From: VXNE01 sp963668365
Lineage (GTDB): Bacteria; Pseudomonadota; Gammaproteobacteria; Pseudomonadales; Azotimanducaceae
Assembly (NCBI GenBank): GCA_963668365.1
Contig: OY764266.1
Coordinates: 3,348,001-3,412,000, forward strand
DNA length: 64,000 nucleotides
Reading direction: 5' to 3'
Of this stretch, positions 35,482 to 43,795 are shown one piece after another. The first letter of the stretch is position 1. Each line of letters starts with the position of its first letter. The notes under the pieces were generated by a model, which worked only from the letters and a program-made list of their open reading frames with translations, did not search any database and was not told the DNA's origin. Made by a program: the position numbers and the translations under genes.

Positions 35482-36291
35482 TCAGGGTGCGCGGGGTCTG
35501 CCCGGATCCTCGATCCACTCGCTCCACGAACCCGGATACAGCGCCGGCTCCGGCAGGCCCGCATCGACCATGGCGAGGATGTTGTGCGCCGCCGTGACGC
35601 CGGAGCCGCAGTAGCTCACCACGTTGCGTCCCGCGAGCCCCGCGAATCGCGATGCGTCGCGGCGGAAGCGCCCCGCAGGGTCGAGGTTGTCGGCGCAGGG
35701 ATAGGAGAGCGCGCCGGGAATGTGACCGGCGATCCGGTCGATGGGTTCTTCTTCGCCGCGAAACCGCGCTTCGGCGCGGGCGTCGATCAGCGTCAGTGTC
35801 GAGCGCTCGGCGATGATGTCGTCCGCCTCGACCAGGCGCGTCAGGGACGAACACGGTCGAAAACCGGAGGGCTCGACCTCCGGCACCTCGCGGGTCAGCT
35901 TTCCTCCCGCCTCCAGGTATGCGGCGACGCCCCCGTCCAGGACGGCGCACGACTCGATCCCGAGCCAGCGCGCCAGCCACCAGAAACGGCACGCGAACAT
36001 TCCGCCCGCATCGTCGTAGGCGACCAGTTGATCGCCATGCCGGATGCCCCACGCGTCGAATCGCCCGGCCAGCGCATCCCGATCCGGCAGCGGGTGGCGG
36101 CCCCGATTCCCCGGCGGCCCGGCCAGGTCCCGGTCGAGATCCGCGTAGCGCGCACCGGGGATGCGCCCGCTACGGTAGGCGGCGAGGCCGTATTCGGGAT
36201 CGCCGAGCGCGGCCCGGCAGTCCACGGCGATCCATCCCGGCTCCTCTCCGCAGGATACGAGCGTAGCGCCGTCGATCAGAGTCGTGAACAT
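35482..36291 (-). CDS. Rhodanese-type sulfurtransferase (two-domain)
   Basis: A 269-residue tandem rhodanese. The first, inactive domain covers about 1-135 (CRAALGDPEYGLAAYRSGRIPGARYADLD), and the second, about 150-265, carries the catalytic Cys loop SYCGSGVTA. Enzymes of this type (thiosulfate or 3-mercaptopyruvate sulfurtransferases) move sulfane sulfur to cyanide or thiols; CGSGVTA is the loop seen in mercaptopyruvate-type enzymes. No signal peptide, so cytoplasmic. Its 3' end lies 8 bp from the histidine-kinase stop on the other strand. Confidence 0.88.
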   Translation of the reverse strand: MFTTLIDGATLVSCGEEPGWIAVDCRAALGDPEYGLAAYRSGRIPGARYADLDRDLAGPPGNRGRHPLPDRDALAGRFDAWGIRHGDQLVAYDDAGGMFACRFWWLARWLGIESCAVLDGGVAAYLEAGGKLTREVPEVEPSGFRPCSSLTRLVEADDIIAERSTLTLIDARAEARFRGEEEPIDRIAGHIPGALSYPCADNLDPAGRFRRDASRFAGLAGRNVVSYCGSGVTAAHNILAMVDAGLPEPALYPGSWSEWIEDPGRPRAP

Positions 36292-36394
36292 GACAAAAAG
36301 ACCATGGCCGGAAGGAACGCACGCATGGCGAACCCCGGCGCAATCGATGAAGCCGTGGACGCTATCGGCCGTCGCCGCACACCGCGACTACCTG

Positions 36395-37168
36395 TCACAG
36401 CCGCCAGATCAGGCTGACTCCCGCACCGAACTCGCTGGTCGCCAGTTCGACGGGCACCGTCACGGCCACCTCGGAGAAATCGACGGTCCGCGTTGAATTG
36501 CCGTGGTCCGTGTAGCGCAACTCGCCCCGGATGGCCGCGCCGCCGAACGCCTTTTCGAGGCCCGCGCCGAATGTGCGCGCGTCGAACGATTCATCGTGCT
36601 GCTCTTCTCCGGATGTGAGTTCGCCCGGACCGCAACCCATCGGCGACAGGCACCCCGTGTAGGCGGTTTCGAAATCGGCGTCGAGACGGCGCATGCCAAA
36701 TAGGGCGTACGCGCTCGCACCAAGCGCCGGGATTTCCATGCCGACGCGGGCCGTGGCGCCGAAGCTGCGCTGCTTGGTCAGTGACCAGTCTTCCGGCCAG
36801 ACTTCACCGAGTTGGTTTCGCAGCGGCGAAGTGCCCTGCCCCGCGAGGTGGGACGACACGCTTCCCCGGTGCAGGACGAGGTCACCTTCCAGGTCCAGGT
36901 AAAGCGACCCGAGGGGCAGCCGGTAACCCGCCAACAGTCCGGCGTCCCAAGTGGCGCTATCCGCGGCTGCGGAAGCCCGGAAGATGCTGCCGGCGTTTGC
37001 GGAAACATTGGCGGGACTCGTGTTGTCGACGGCCTTCGAGTAGTCCACATCGTAGAAGCTGCCCGACATGCCCAGGCCTATGTATGGTCCGCCATCCGTC
37101 TGGGCGGCGGCGCCGCTGGCGGTCAGTATCGCAAGTGCGCACAGCGTGCCTGTTTTCGAAAGTGCCAT
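36395..37168 (-). CDS. Outer-membrane beta-barrel protein (Opa/OmpA-barrel-like)
   Basis: The 257-residue exported protein has a signal peptide of about 1-22 (GAAA-Q) and alternating-residue beta-strands with Gly/aromatic pairs (PYIGLGMSGSFYDVDYS, AGLLAGYRLPLGSLYLDLEGDL, GATARVGMEIP...YALFGMRR, GAGLEKAFGGAAIRGELRYTDHG). The last strand ends ...GVSLIWRL. This is the pattern of 8-stranded porin-like or opacity-family barrels. A single Cys pair lies in an extracellular-loop candidate (TGCLSPMGCG). Function unknown. Start ATG 37168. Confidence 0.82.
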   Translation of the reverse strand: MALSKTGTLCALAILTASGAAAQTDGGPYIGLGMSGSFYDVDYSKAVDNTSPANVSANAGSIFRASAAADSATWDAGLLAGYRLPLGSLYLDLEGDLVLHRGSVSSHLAGQGTSPLRNQLGEVWPEDWSLTKQRSFGATARVGMEIPALGASAYALFGMRRLDADFETAYTGCLSPMGCGPGELTSGEEQHDESFDARTFGAGLEKAFGGAAIRGELRYTDHGNSTRTVDFSEVAVTVPVELATSEFGAGVSLIWRL

Positions 37169-37276
37169 GGAGAATCCCGCTCGAACGCTCGCGCGATTTT
37201 ACACCCGACCCCGGTTCGCCCGCGCGCGCGCCGCACCTTGGTAGCCTTGATTCCATCAATATGGGAATATGGCCGA

Positions 37277-37567
37277 ATGAAAACCACCATCGAACTCCCC
37301 GACATTACCTTCCGGCGGGTCAAGGCTTTCGCTGCCACCCGCGGAATCACGATGCGGCGGTTCTTCACCGAAGCTGTTGAGCAGCAGCTCCGCAGGGGCA
37401 CCGCCGGCGTCCGGGACGCGGAACCTTCACGCGGCCCCGACACCTATGTGGAGCCTCCGTGGATGGCGGGGTTCGGGGGCCTTTCCGACCTGGGCGACGA
37501 ACATCGACACGTCCTAGAGGTCATCGAGGAGGAGTTCGAAAAGCTCGCCCCCGATGACATCCCGTGA
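37277..37567 (+). CDS. Ribbon-helix-helix antitoxin (VapB-like)
   Basis: A 96-residue protein. The N-terminal MKTTIELPDITFRRVKAFA plus RGITMRRFFTEAVEQQL form a ribbon-helix-helix DNA-binding domain (about 1-40), and the C-terminal half would bind the toxin (conserved PPWMAGFGGLSDL). The stop overlaps a GTG start of a PIN-domain toxin as GTGA (37564-37567), the usual antitoxin-toxin coupling. Confidence 0.88.
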   Translation: MKTTIELPDITFRRVKAFAATRGITMRRFFTEAVEQQLRRGTAGVRDAEPSRGPDTYVEPPWMAGFGGLSDLGDEHRHVLEVIEEEFEKLAPDDIP

Positions 37568-37931
37568 TTCTCGACACCAATGCGCTGTCGGCGTGGGCCG
37601 AAGGGCTGGCACGCGTCGCGATTCCGCTTCGTTCCGCCGACCGACTAGTGTCGTTCTCGGCGAGTACTACTTCGGCATCCGCCAATCGCGCCATAGGAAC
37701 CGCTACCAGCAATGGCTTCGCCGCTACCTGCCCCTCGCCGAGGTGGCCACCATCAACTCCACCACCGCAGACGTCTACGCTGACATCCGGCTACAACTCA
37801 AGCGCGCCGGCAAACCCATCCCGTCGAACGACGCCTGGGTCGCCGCCCTCGCCCGCCAGCATGGCCTCGCCGTCCTGAGCAACGACGCGCATTTCGACCT
37901 GGTCGACGGTGTCCGGCGGATCGTTTTCTGA
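37564..37931 (+). pseudogene. VapC-type PIN-domain toxin, frameshifted
   Basis: The GTG at 37564 opens MILDTNALSAWAEG..RSADRLV, the first PIN motif with catalytic Asp (ILDTNAL), but this frame runs into unrelated sequence. The rest of the toxin continues in another frame from about 37648 (VVLGEYYFGIRQS...ADVYADIRLQLK...PSNDAWVAALARQH...SNDAHFD..GVRR), ending at TGA 37929-37931. A loss of about one base (or four) near 37645-37650, at ..CTAGTG-TCGTTCTC.., explains it. Toxin activity is probably lost, while the antitoxin frame is intact. An assembly error is possible. Confidence 0.8.
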
Positions 37932-38533
37932 CGACTCGAACAACCGGCGTCACCCGTCACAAACATCGCATCGGGACACCTGGACATCGTCTCGCTGCTG
38001 CTCACGCGAGGCGCGGGCCTCGACCCTTCGACGTCCGAAGCCCCCCGTTCCGGCATCACCAATCCGGAAATCCTCCGCCTGCTCCGAGGCCGGGGCAACG
38101 CGTACGGCCCCGATCACACCGAGGGTGGCTGGCCTCCGATCGTCTTCCAGTCGCGGGGCGACCGGGGTGGCGATGTCGGGCGGGTGGCCGCGCTGATCGA
38201 TCAGGGCGCCGATATCAACGCCCGCAACCACAAGGGCCAGGCAGCGCTGCACTGCGCTGCCAAGGCGGGTTTCGTCGACATCGTGGCCCTCCTGCTGGCC
38301 CGTGGAGCAGAGGTGGACGCCATCGACGCGGCAGGCGAGACACCTCTCGCGAGCGCCATTCGATCAACGGTCAGGAATCGCGATCGGCCCCGCGAGGTCG
38401 TGCGCATGCTCTTCCGGGCGGGAGCGAACACGGATCGCGAGGACACTCGCCTCGACGCATCGCGGAGCGCAAGAGGGACGCGGCCGACTGGATTGACGCG
38501 ATGGACTGCGCTGGACAGGAACCCAAGCCTGAA
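37932..38533 (+). pseudogene. Ankyrin-repeat gene remnant
   Basis: The frame open from 37932 has no start codon but encodes ankyrin repeats: SGHLDIVSLLLTRGA, RVAALIDQGADINARNHKGQAALHCAAKAGFVDIVALLLARGAEVDAIDAAGETPL and EVVRMLFRAGANTD. Near 38450 the reading shifts: the expected basic C-terminal end (RRIAERKRDAADWIDAMD) continues in another frame to a TGA near 38533. So the N-terminus is missing and the C-terminus is frameshifted. It directly abuts the broken vapC, suggesting a deletion or recombination joint at about 37930-37965. Confidence 0.65.
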
Positions 38534-38610
38534 CATGATCGACGCCGCGCACCCTGATCGGCGTAGTATCCCTCTATCCACTCGTTGCTTGCAGCCTTGG
38601 CAGCCAGACA

Positions 38611-40860
38611 ATGAACGTTCGGAAACTCGCCCGCGTGGGGGTCATCGGCCCGCTCCTGTGTTGGGGCGCGATCGCGGCCAATGCGCAGGCCGCAGCCGGC
38701 ATCTGCGAGCGCACGCCCCAGGTTCGCGACAGGATTCTCGAGATCTTCCGTGATCTCGACTGCGAAGACATCACCGACGAGAACCTGGCTTCGATAGAAA
38801 TCCTGGACCTCTCGGAGAGCGGTATCGGCGCACTCGAGACGGATGATTTCGCCGGTCTGTCAGGCCTGAAGGAACTGTACTTCTCGGGCAACCGGTTGAC
38901 GTCGCTGCCGAAAGGTCTCTTCGATGGCCTCGCCAACCTCGAGCAGTTGCGGATCAACAACAACCAATTGGCCACCCTGCCGGCGGGCACATTCGACGGC
39001 TTGACGAACCTCGTGTCCCTGCTCATGGGAAGCAACCGTCTCACCGGTCTCGACGCGGGACTGTTCAATGGCCTCGTCGCGCTCGAACGACTCTTTTTCG
39101 GCGGCAATGGACTGTCGCATCTTCGCAGCGACACCTTCGAGGGGCTCGCCAGCCTGCAATGGCTCTACTTCGCCAGCAACGAGTTGACACGGCTGCCCGA
39201 CGGCCTGTTCGATGGGCTGTCGAGGCTCCGTGGGCTCTATTTCTTCGACAACCGCCTGTCGTCGCTACCCGAAGGAATTTTCGACGGACTCGTCAACCTC
39301 GAGATACTGAGCCTCCAGAACAATCGACTGACCCGGTTGCCGGACAGTCCATTCAGCGGGCTTTCCAACCTGGAGCGACTGAGAATCTACGGGAACCGGC
39401 TTACCGCGCTGCCCGAGGCCGCGTTCGAAGACACCGTCCGCCTGCGGACCCTGCTCCTGCAGGACAACCAACTGGCGCGCCTGCCCGGCGGAATTTTCGC
39501 CGGCCTGACCGAACTGGGCGCCCTGCATCTTCAGGACAACCGACTGAGCGCGCTGCCCGAGGGGGTATTCACAGATCTGGCGAACTTGAAGGAGCTTTAC
39601 TTCTACGGCAACCGGGTGACCTCTCTTCCCGAAGGCGTGTTCGACGGCCTGTCCGCCGTGGAGGAACTGCATTTCCACGATAACCGCCTGGCCTCCCTGC
39701 CGGACGGGGTATTCAACGACCTGGCCAGCGTTCGGGAACTGCACCTTTACGAGAACCGGCTGACAGCGCTGCCCGACGGGGCATTCGAAGGACTGTCCAA
39801 CCTCGTGGAACTGGACGTCCACGCGAATGCGCTCACCGCGATCCCCAACCGCGCCCTTGTCGGCATGTCCAACGTGGCGAGGCTCTACTTCAATGGCAAC
39901 AACCTGACCGAATTGCCTATCCGCGCCTTCATGGGACTGTCGAGCCTCGAGGTGCTGGACTTGGCAGACAACCGGCTGGCGAGGCTTCCCCCGGGGATTT
40001 TCGATGGACTGCCCCTGCTGCGGACGCTGCGATTCCAGGGCAACCGGTTGACCGCGCTTCCGAAAGGGCTGTTCGCCGGGCTGAGCCGATTGCGATGGGT
40101 GTGGTTCCACGAAAATCCCGGCGCGCCCTTTCCGCTCACGGCAACCCCGGTAGCGCGGGACGTTCCGGTATCAGATGCGCGCCGCATCGCCCGGGTCGCC
40201 GCCGAGACCGCGACGGGCGCGCCCTTCGACATGGACGTGGCGCTGTCCGTCACGGGCGGCGTCGCCGATGGTCCGTCGCTCGCGATAGAGGCGGGAACCT
40301 CCGGCAGTGCCCAGGCCATTGTCATCACGCGGAACGGCGATGAACCCGTATGGGCCAGGCTGGAGCCGCCCGCTCTCCCCACGCGCCGGTGCGCGGGCGC
40401 GTTGTGCTACCGGGGGCTGATCGGGGCCGCCGGCGATCCGCTGCGGCTGTTCGATAACAAGCCCATGGTTTCCGAGCAGATAGCGGACCAGGAGGTGGGG
40501 GTGGACGGCGACTCCGTGACATTGCACCTGCCGCGTTACTTTTCCGACATCGACAGCGCATCTCTCGATTACGTCGCCATATCGAGTGATCCCGACATCG
40601 CGACCATCGCGGTGACGGGCGAGAGTGCGACGATCACGTCCGTCGGGGATGCCGAGGGCGCGGCCACGATCACGGTGCGGGCCACCGACAGCGACGGGTC
40701 GAGCGCCACGATGGAGTTCGCCGTCACGATACGCTCCGAGATCACTCGCAGTCGATGGCCGGCCTGGCGGCTGGCTGCCATCCTGGCGGCTCGGGAAACC
40801 GCAACCGGTTCCCCCGGGCAGTCCGAGTCGGTCGACGAGCCCCTCGCCGGCACGAAGTAG
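38611..40860 (+). CDS. Secreted leucine-rich-repeat protein with C-terminal cadherin-like region
   Basis: The 749-residue protein has a signal peptide (about 1-28), a short Cys-containing cap (CERTPQ...LDCED) and 17 complete 24-residue LRRs (about 86-495) of pattern LxxLxFxxNxLxxLPxGxFDGLxx, plus one decayed repeat. The rest (about 510-749) has Cys pair CAGALC and a beta-rich segment (SDIDSASLDYVAISSDPDIATI...GAATITVRATDSDG) resembling cadherin-like or Ig-like domains of adhesins. The motif LPxGxFDGL is typical of LRRs resembling eukaryotic extracellular LRRs. It probably binds a host or surface ligand outside the cell; this is inferred. Confidence 0.85.
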   Translation: MNVRKLARVGVIGPLLCWGAIAANAQAAAGICERTPQVRDRILEIFRDLDCEDITDENLASIEILDLSESGIGALETDDFAGLSGLKELYFSGNRLTSLPKGLFDGLANLEQLRINNNQLATLPAGTFDGLTNLVSLLMGSNRLTGLDAGLFNGLVALERLFFGGNGLSHLRSDTFEGLASLQWLYFASNELTRLPDGLFDGLSRLRGLYFFDNRLSSLPEGIFDGLVNLEILSLQNNRLTRLPDSPFSGLSNLERLRIYGNRLTALPEAAFEDTVRLRTLLLQDNQLARLPGGIFAGLTELGALHLQDNRLSALPEGVFTDLANLKELYFYGNRVTSLPEGVFDGLSAVEELHFHDNRLASLPDGVFNDLASVRELHLYENRLTALPDGAFEGLSNLVELDVHANALTAIPNRALVGMSNVARLYFNGNNLTELPIRAFMGLSSLEVLDLADNRLARLPPGIFDGLPLLRTLRFQGNRLTALPKGLFAGLSRLRWVWFHENPGAPFPLTATPVARDVPVSDARRIARVAAETATGAPFDMDVALSVTGGVADGPSLAIEAGTSGSAQAIVITRNGDEPVWARLEPPALPTRRCAGALCYRGLIGAAGDPLRLFDNKPMVSEQIADQEVGVDGDSVTLHLPRYFSDIDSASLDYVAISSDPDIATIAVTGESATITSVGDAEGAATITVRATDSDGSSATMEFAVTIRSEITRSRWPAWRLAAILAARETATGSPGQSESVDEPLAGTK

Positions 40861-40957
40861 CGAACCCGCGGACGGCGCCCGGCGGCGCCGCGCCAAACGG
40901 GACCGCCTGTTGCACTATGATACGAACCCAACTGTTCTTGGCCGCGAGTCTTACCGG

Positions 40958-41350
40958 ATGCGCATCACGCTCCTGATCCAGGGCGCCCCCTACGCATCGG
41001 ACGCACCCCGCTCGGCTCTGCGTTTCGCGCGGGCCGCCGTGAGGTCCGGGCACCGCATACACCGCGCATTCTTCTACAACGACGGCGTCTACATCGCCAA
41101 CGCGTTCGCCACGCCGCCGAGGGACGAAACCGACGTGGCCGCACAGTGGGTCGACTTCGCCCGCAGCCACGATGTCGACCTGACGGTCTGCGTCGCGGCA
41201 TCGCTGCGCCGCGGCATCGTCGACGACGGCGAGGCTGAACAGTACGAGCTTGGCGGCGCCAACCTGCGCGACGGATTCGAGATCGTCGGCCTGGGACAGA
41301 TGGTGGAAGGAATGCTGGAAGGCGACCGAACGGTGACTTTCGGTGCGTAG
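40958..41350 (+). CDS. tusD: tRNA 2-thiouridine relay protein TusD
   Basis: The 130-residue DsrE-fold protein carries the sulfur-relay Cys at position 78 (LTVCVAASLRRG), the same position as in E. coli TusD. In known systems the TusBCD hexamer takes persulfide sulfur from TusA and hands it to TusE for 2-thiolation of U34 by MnmA. ATG 40958 is chosen because MRITLLIQGAPY is the conserved N-terminus; the open frame extends upstream through non-conserved sequence. First gene of tusDCBE. Confidence 0.93.
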   Translation: MRITLLIQGAPYASDAPRSALRFARAAVRSGHRIHRAFFYNDGVYIANAFATPPRDETDVAAQWVDFARSHDVDLTVCVAASLRRGIVDDGEAEQYELGGANLRDGFEIVGLGQMVEGMLEGDRTVTFGA

Positions 41351-41693
41351 CGTTCTCTACCTCGTGCGCAAGCCGCCGGGGCCGCTGGCGAACGAGATGA
41401 TCGACATGATGCTCGTCTCCGGCGTCTTCGAACAACCCGCGCGCGTGCTGTTCCTGGACGACGGCGTCCGGCAGCTTGCGGGCGGACAGGACGCGTCCCT
41501 GGTCGACAGAAAGGACACGGCCAAGGCCATGAACGCGCTTCCCGCCTACGATGTCGACGAACTCTTCGCCCACGCGGGGAGTCTCGCCGAGCGCGCCATC
41601 GACCCGGACGACATGGCGGTGAAAGCGCGCATCGTCGAAGACGACGAGGTGGCCGCCCTCCTGCGCGCGGCGGATGTCGTGGTGACAGACTGA
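41343..41693 (+). CDS. tusC: tRNA 2-thiouridine relay protein TusC
   Basis: A 116-residue DsrE/F-family subunit of the TusBCD complex, with conserved SVLYLVRKPPGP at the N-terminus, VLFLDDGVRQL in the middle and an acidic C-terminal end. It lacks a catalytic Cys, as expected since TusD carries it. GTG start at 41343 overlaps tusD by 8 bp, and tusB begins 1 bp after its stop. Confidence 0.9.
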   Translation: MRSVLYLVRKPPGPLANEMIDMMLVSGVFEQPARVLFLDDGVRQLAGGQDASLVDRKDTAKAMNALPAYDVDELFAHAGSLAERAIDPDDMAVKARIVEDDEVAALLRAADVVVTD

Positions 41694-41694
41694 C

Positions 41695-41955
41695 ATGTCG
41701 CTCGTGCACCTGGTCGGCCGGGAAAGCGGCCTCGACGCCTGCCTGCGCCACGTCGGACCGGACGACGCCGTGCTGCTCTTCGCCGACGGCGTCTATGCGG
41801 CAAGCCGCGCGCGGACGACGACCGCCACCGTGCTGGCCATCGAAGACGACGCGAACGCCCGCGGCGTTCGCGTCGAGTCGCCCGTCGTGGCCGTCGGCTA
41901 CGACCGTTTCGTGGATCTCGTGGTCAGCCACGATGCGAGCGTCACATGGACGTGA
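41695..41955 (+). CDS. tusB: tRNA 2-thiouridine relay protein TusB
   Basis: An 86-residue DsrH-family protein, the third subunit of TusBCD. The N-terminal SLVHLVGRES and DAVLLFADGVYAA match the family pattern. ATG 41695 follows the tusC stop by one base, and the C-terminus overlaps tusE by 10 bp. Confidence 0.88.
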   Translation: MSLVHLVGRESGLDACLRHVGPDDAVLLFADGVYAASRARTTTATVLAIEDDANARGVRVESPVVAVGYDRFVDLVVSHDASVTWT

Positions 41956-42269
41956 CCGCGCCCGCGCTCGATCGCGACGGCTACCTCAAGGACCTGTCCG
42001 AATGGTCGGAAGACCTCGCCCGGGAACTCGCGAACCGAGCCGATGTGGCCCTGACCCCCGAACACTGGCGCGTGATCGACATGGTGCGCGCATTCCACGC
42101 CGAGACCGGCGTGGCGCCCGCCATGCGGCCGCTGGTGAAGCTCGCGCGCCTGCGACTCGGCGGCGAATACGGCTCGAGCATCGCCCTGATGAGGCTGTTC
42201 CCCGGCAATCCCGCCAAGCTCATCGCCAAGATCGGAGGGCTGCCTCGGCCCACGAACTGCGACGTTTAG
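41946..42269 (+). CDS. tusE: Sulfur-relay acceptor TusE (DsrC family)
   Basis: A 107-residue DsrC-fold protein. It has the conserved DGYLKDLSEWSEDLA, LTPEHWRVIDMVRAFH and ARLRLGGEYGSSIALMRLFPGNPAKLIAKIGGLPRPTNC blocks and the active Cys105 two residues from the C-terminus. The second Cys of true DsrC is absent, so this is TusE (tRNA thiolation) rather than a dissimilatory sulfur protein. Last gene of tusDCBE, convergent with cysG. Confidence 0.92.
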   Translation: MDVTAPALDRDGYLKDLSEWSEDLARELANRADVALTPEHWRVIDMVRAFHAETGVAPAMRPLVKLARLRLGGEYGSSIALMRLFPGNPAKLIAKIGGLPRPTNCDV

Positions 42270-42369
42270 ACCGCGTTCGCGGCGCTTTCGCCAGCATCGC
42301 CTCTATGGGTGACGGGACCGCAGTTCGGCGTCAGTCGGTTCTTGCCATCGTCAGCCCGAACGCTCGATC

Positions 42370-42420
42370 ATTTCATATTGAAATATCCGCTAAGACAACG
42401 GACTTTCCAATACGATTGGA
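42370..42420. repeat. Two small perfect dyads between tusE and cysG
   Basis: ATTTCATATTGAAAT (42370-42384) and TCCAAT-ACG-ATTGGA (42406-42420) lie 21 bp apart in an AT-richer patch of the 155-bp gap between convergent genes. They may be transcript-end structures or protein sites. No T-run terminator is present. Confidence 0.4.
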
Positions 42421-42424
42421 TACG

Positions 42425-43795
42425 TTACCGGGATCGGCCGAGTTGCGCCCGCAGGTCGACGACCCGGCCGATGATCGTCGTTGTCGGCCCCGGCAGATCG
42501 GCCTGTTCCACCGCCTGTGCGAGCCCCGATATCGGCGCGGCCACCACCGCCTGGTCCTCTAGCGTTCCCCTGGAAATCGTCGCCGACGGGGTGTCGGGAT
42601 CCATGCCGTGCCCGATGAGCTGCGCCGAGAGTTGCCGCAGCCCGACAAGTCCCATGTAGACGACCAGCGTCTGGTCCGGCTTCGCCAGTTCCGGCCAGTC
42701 TAGATTGACGATGTCGTCCCTGAGGTGGCCGGTGACGAAGCGGACCGACTGCGCCCAGTCTCGATGGGTCAGCGGTATCCCCGCGTAGGCCGCGCAACCG
42801 AGGGCGGCGGTAATGCCTGGAATGACCTCGAACTCGATGCCGTGCCGGCGCAATGTCTCGATCTCTTCGCCGCCCCGGCCGAATATGAAGGGATCCCCGC
42901 CCTTGAGCCGAACAACGCGGAGTCCCTGCTTCGCGTCGGCGAGCATGAGCGCGTTGATGTCCGACTGCCGGGTGCCGGAGAAGGCGCGACGCTTGCCGAC
43001 GTAGACGCGCCTGGCGTCGCGACGGCCCAGTTCCAGCACCGCTGGCGCAACGAGGTTGTCATGGTAGATGACGTCCGCCCGCTGCAGCGCGCGCAGGGCT
43101 TTCAGGGTAAGAAGGTCGGGATCCCCGGGACCGGCGCCCACCAGCGACACAAAGCCTTCGGGCGCGTCTCCGGCGACGAGCCGCGCGAGTTCCGCATCCG
43201 CCGCGGCCTCGTCGCCCTTGCCGATGAGTGCGGCGACATTGCCGTCAAGAGCCTGTTCCCATAGGCGGCGCCGCGCATCGATGTCCGGTACCGCCGCGCG
43301 CACGCGCTCGCGCCGGTGCCCGAGGAAGTCGGCCAGCCGCCCGGCGGCGGCCGGCAGCAGCGTTTCGATCTGTTCGCGGATGCGTCGCGCAAGCGTGGGA
43401 GACGCGCCGCCGGTGGAGACCGCGACCGTCACCGGGGCGCGGTCGACGATGCTGGGGAAGATCGCGGTGCTGAGCGCGGCATCGTCCACGGTGTTGATCA
43501 GCACCCGGCGTTCCCGACAGGCGGCGCAGGCCCTGCGATTGACCTCGGAATCCCCTGTCGCCGCGATCACGAACAGGCGACCGCGGACATCGGTCTCCTG
43601 GAATTCCCGCAACTCGACATCGAGATCGTGCCGCTCGGCAAGTTCGGCCGCGGCATCGCCGAGCGCCGGCGCGACGATGGTCACGCGCGCGCCGGCATCG
43701 ACCAGCGAGGCGATCTTCCTCGCCGCCACTTCGCCGCCGCCGATGACAAGGCACGGCTCCTCCGAGAGGTCCAGGAACAGCGGCAACCGTTTCAC
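42425..43795 (-). CDS. cysG: Siroheme synthase, trifunctional
   Basis: The 456-residue fusion makes siroheme from uroporphyrinogen III. Residues about 1-205 are the precorrin-2 dehydrogenase/ferrochelatase part (LFLDLSEEPCLVIGGGEVAARK binds NAD; STGGASPTLARRIREQIE follows). Residues about 215-455 are the SAM uroporphyrinogen methyltransferase (VGAGPGDPDLLTLKA, VVRLKGGDPFIFGRGGEE, GITAALGCAAYAGIPLTHR). Length matches E. coli CysG (457). GTG at 43795 overlaps the serS stop as GTGA, so it is coupled to serS. Siroheme would serve sulfite or nitrite reductase. Confidence 0.95.
   Translation of the reverse strand: MKRLPLFLDLSEEPCLVIGGGEVAARKIASLVDAGARVTIVAPALGDAAAELAERHDLDVELREFQETDVRGRLFVIAATGDSEVNRRACAACRERRVLINTVDDAALSTAIFPSIVDRAPVTVAVSTGGASPTLARRIREQIETLLPAAAGRLADFLGHRRERVRAAVPDIDARRRLWEQALDGNVAALIGKGDEAAADAELARLVAGDAPEGFVSLVGAGPGDPDLLTLKALRALQRADVIYHDNLVAPAVLELGRRDARRVYVGKRRAFSGTRQSDINALMLADAKQGLRVVRLKGGDPFIFGRGGEEIETLRRHGIEFEVIPGITAALGCAAYAGIPLTHRDWAQSVRFVTGHLRDDIVNLDWPELAKPDQTLVVYMGLVGLRQLSAQLIGHGMDPDTPSATISRGTLEDQAVVAAPISGLAQAVEQADLPGPTTTIIGRVVDLRAQLGRSR

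Noticed and set aside
36284..36496. 70-codon plus-strand ORF between rhodanese and barrel genes
   Set aside because: It overlaps the 3' end of the barrel gene, has no motif and shows shadow-like composition.
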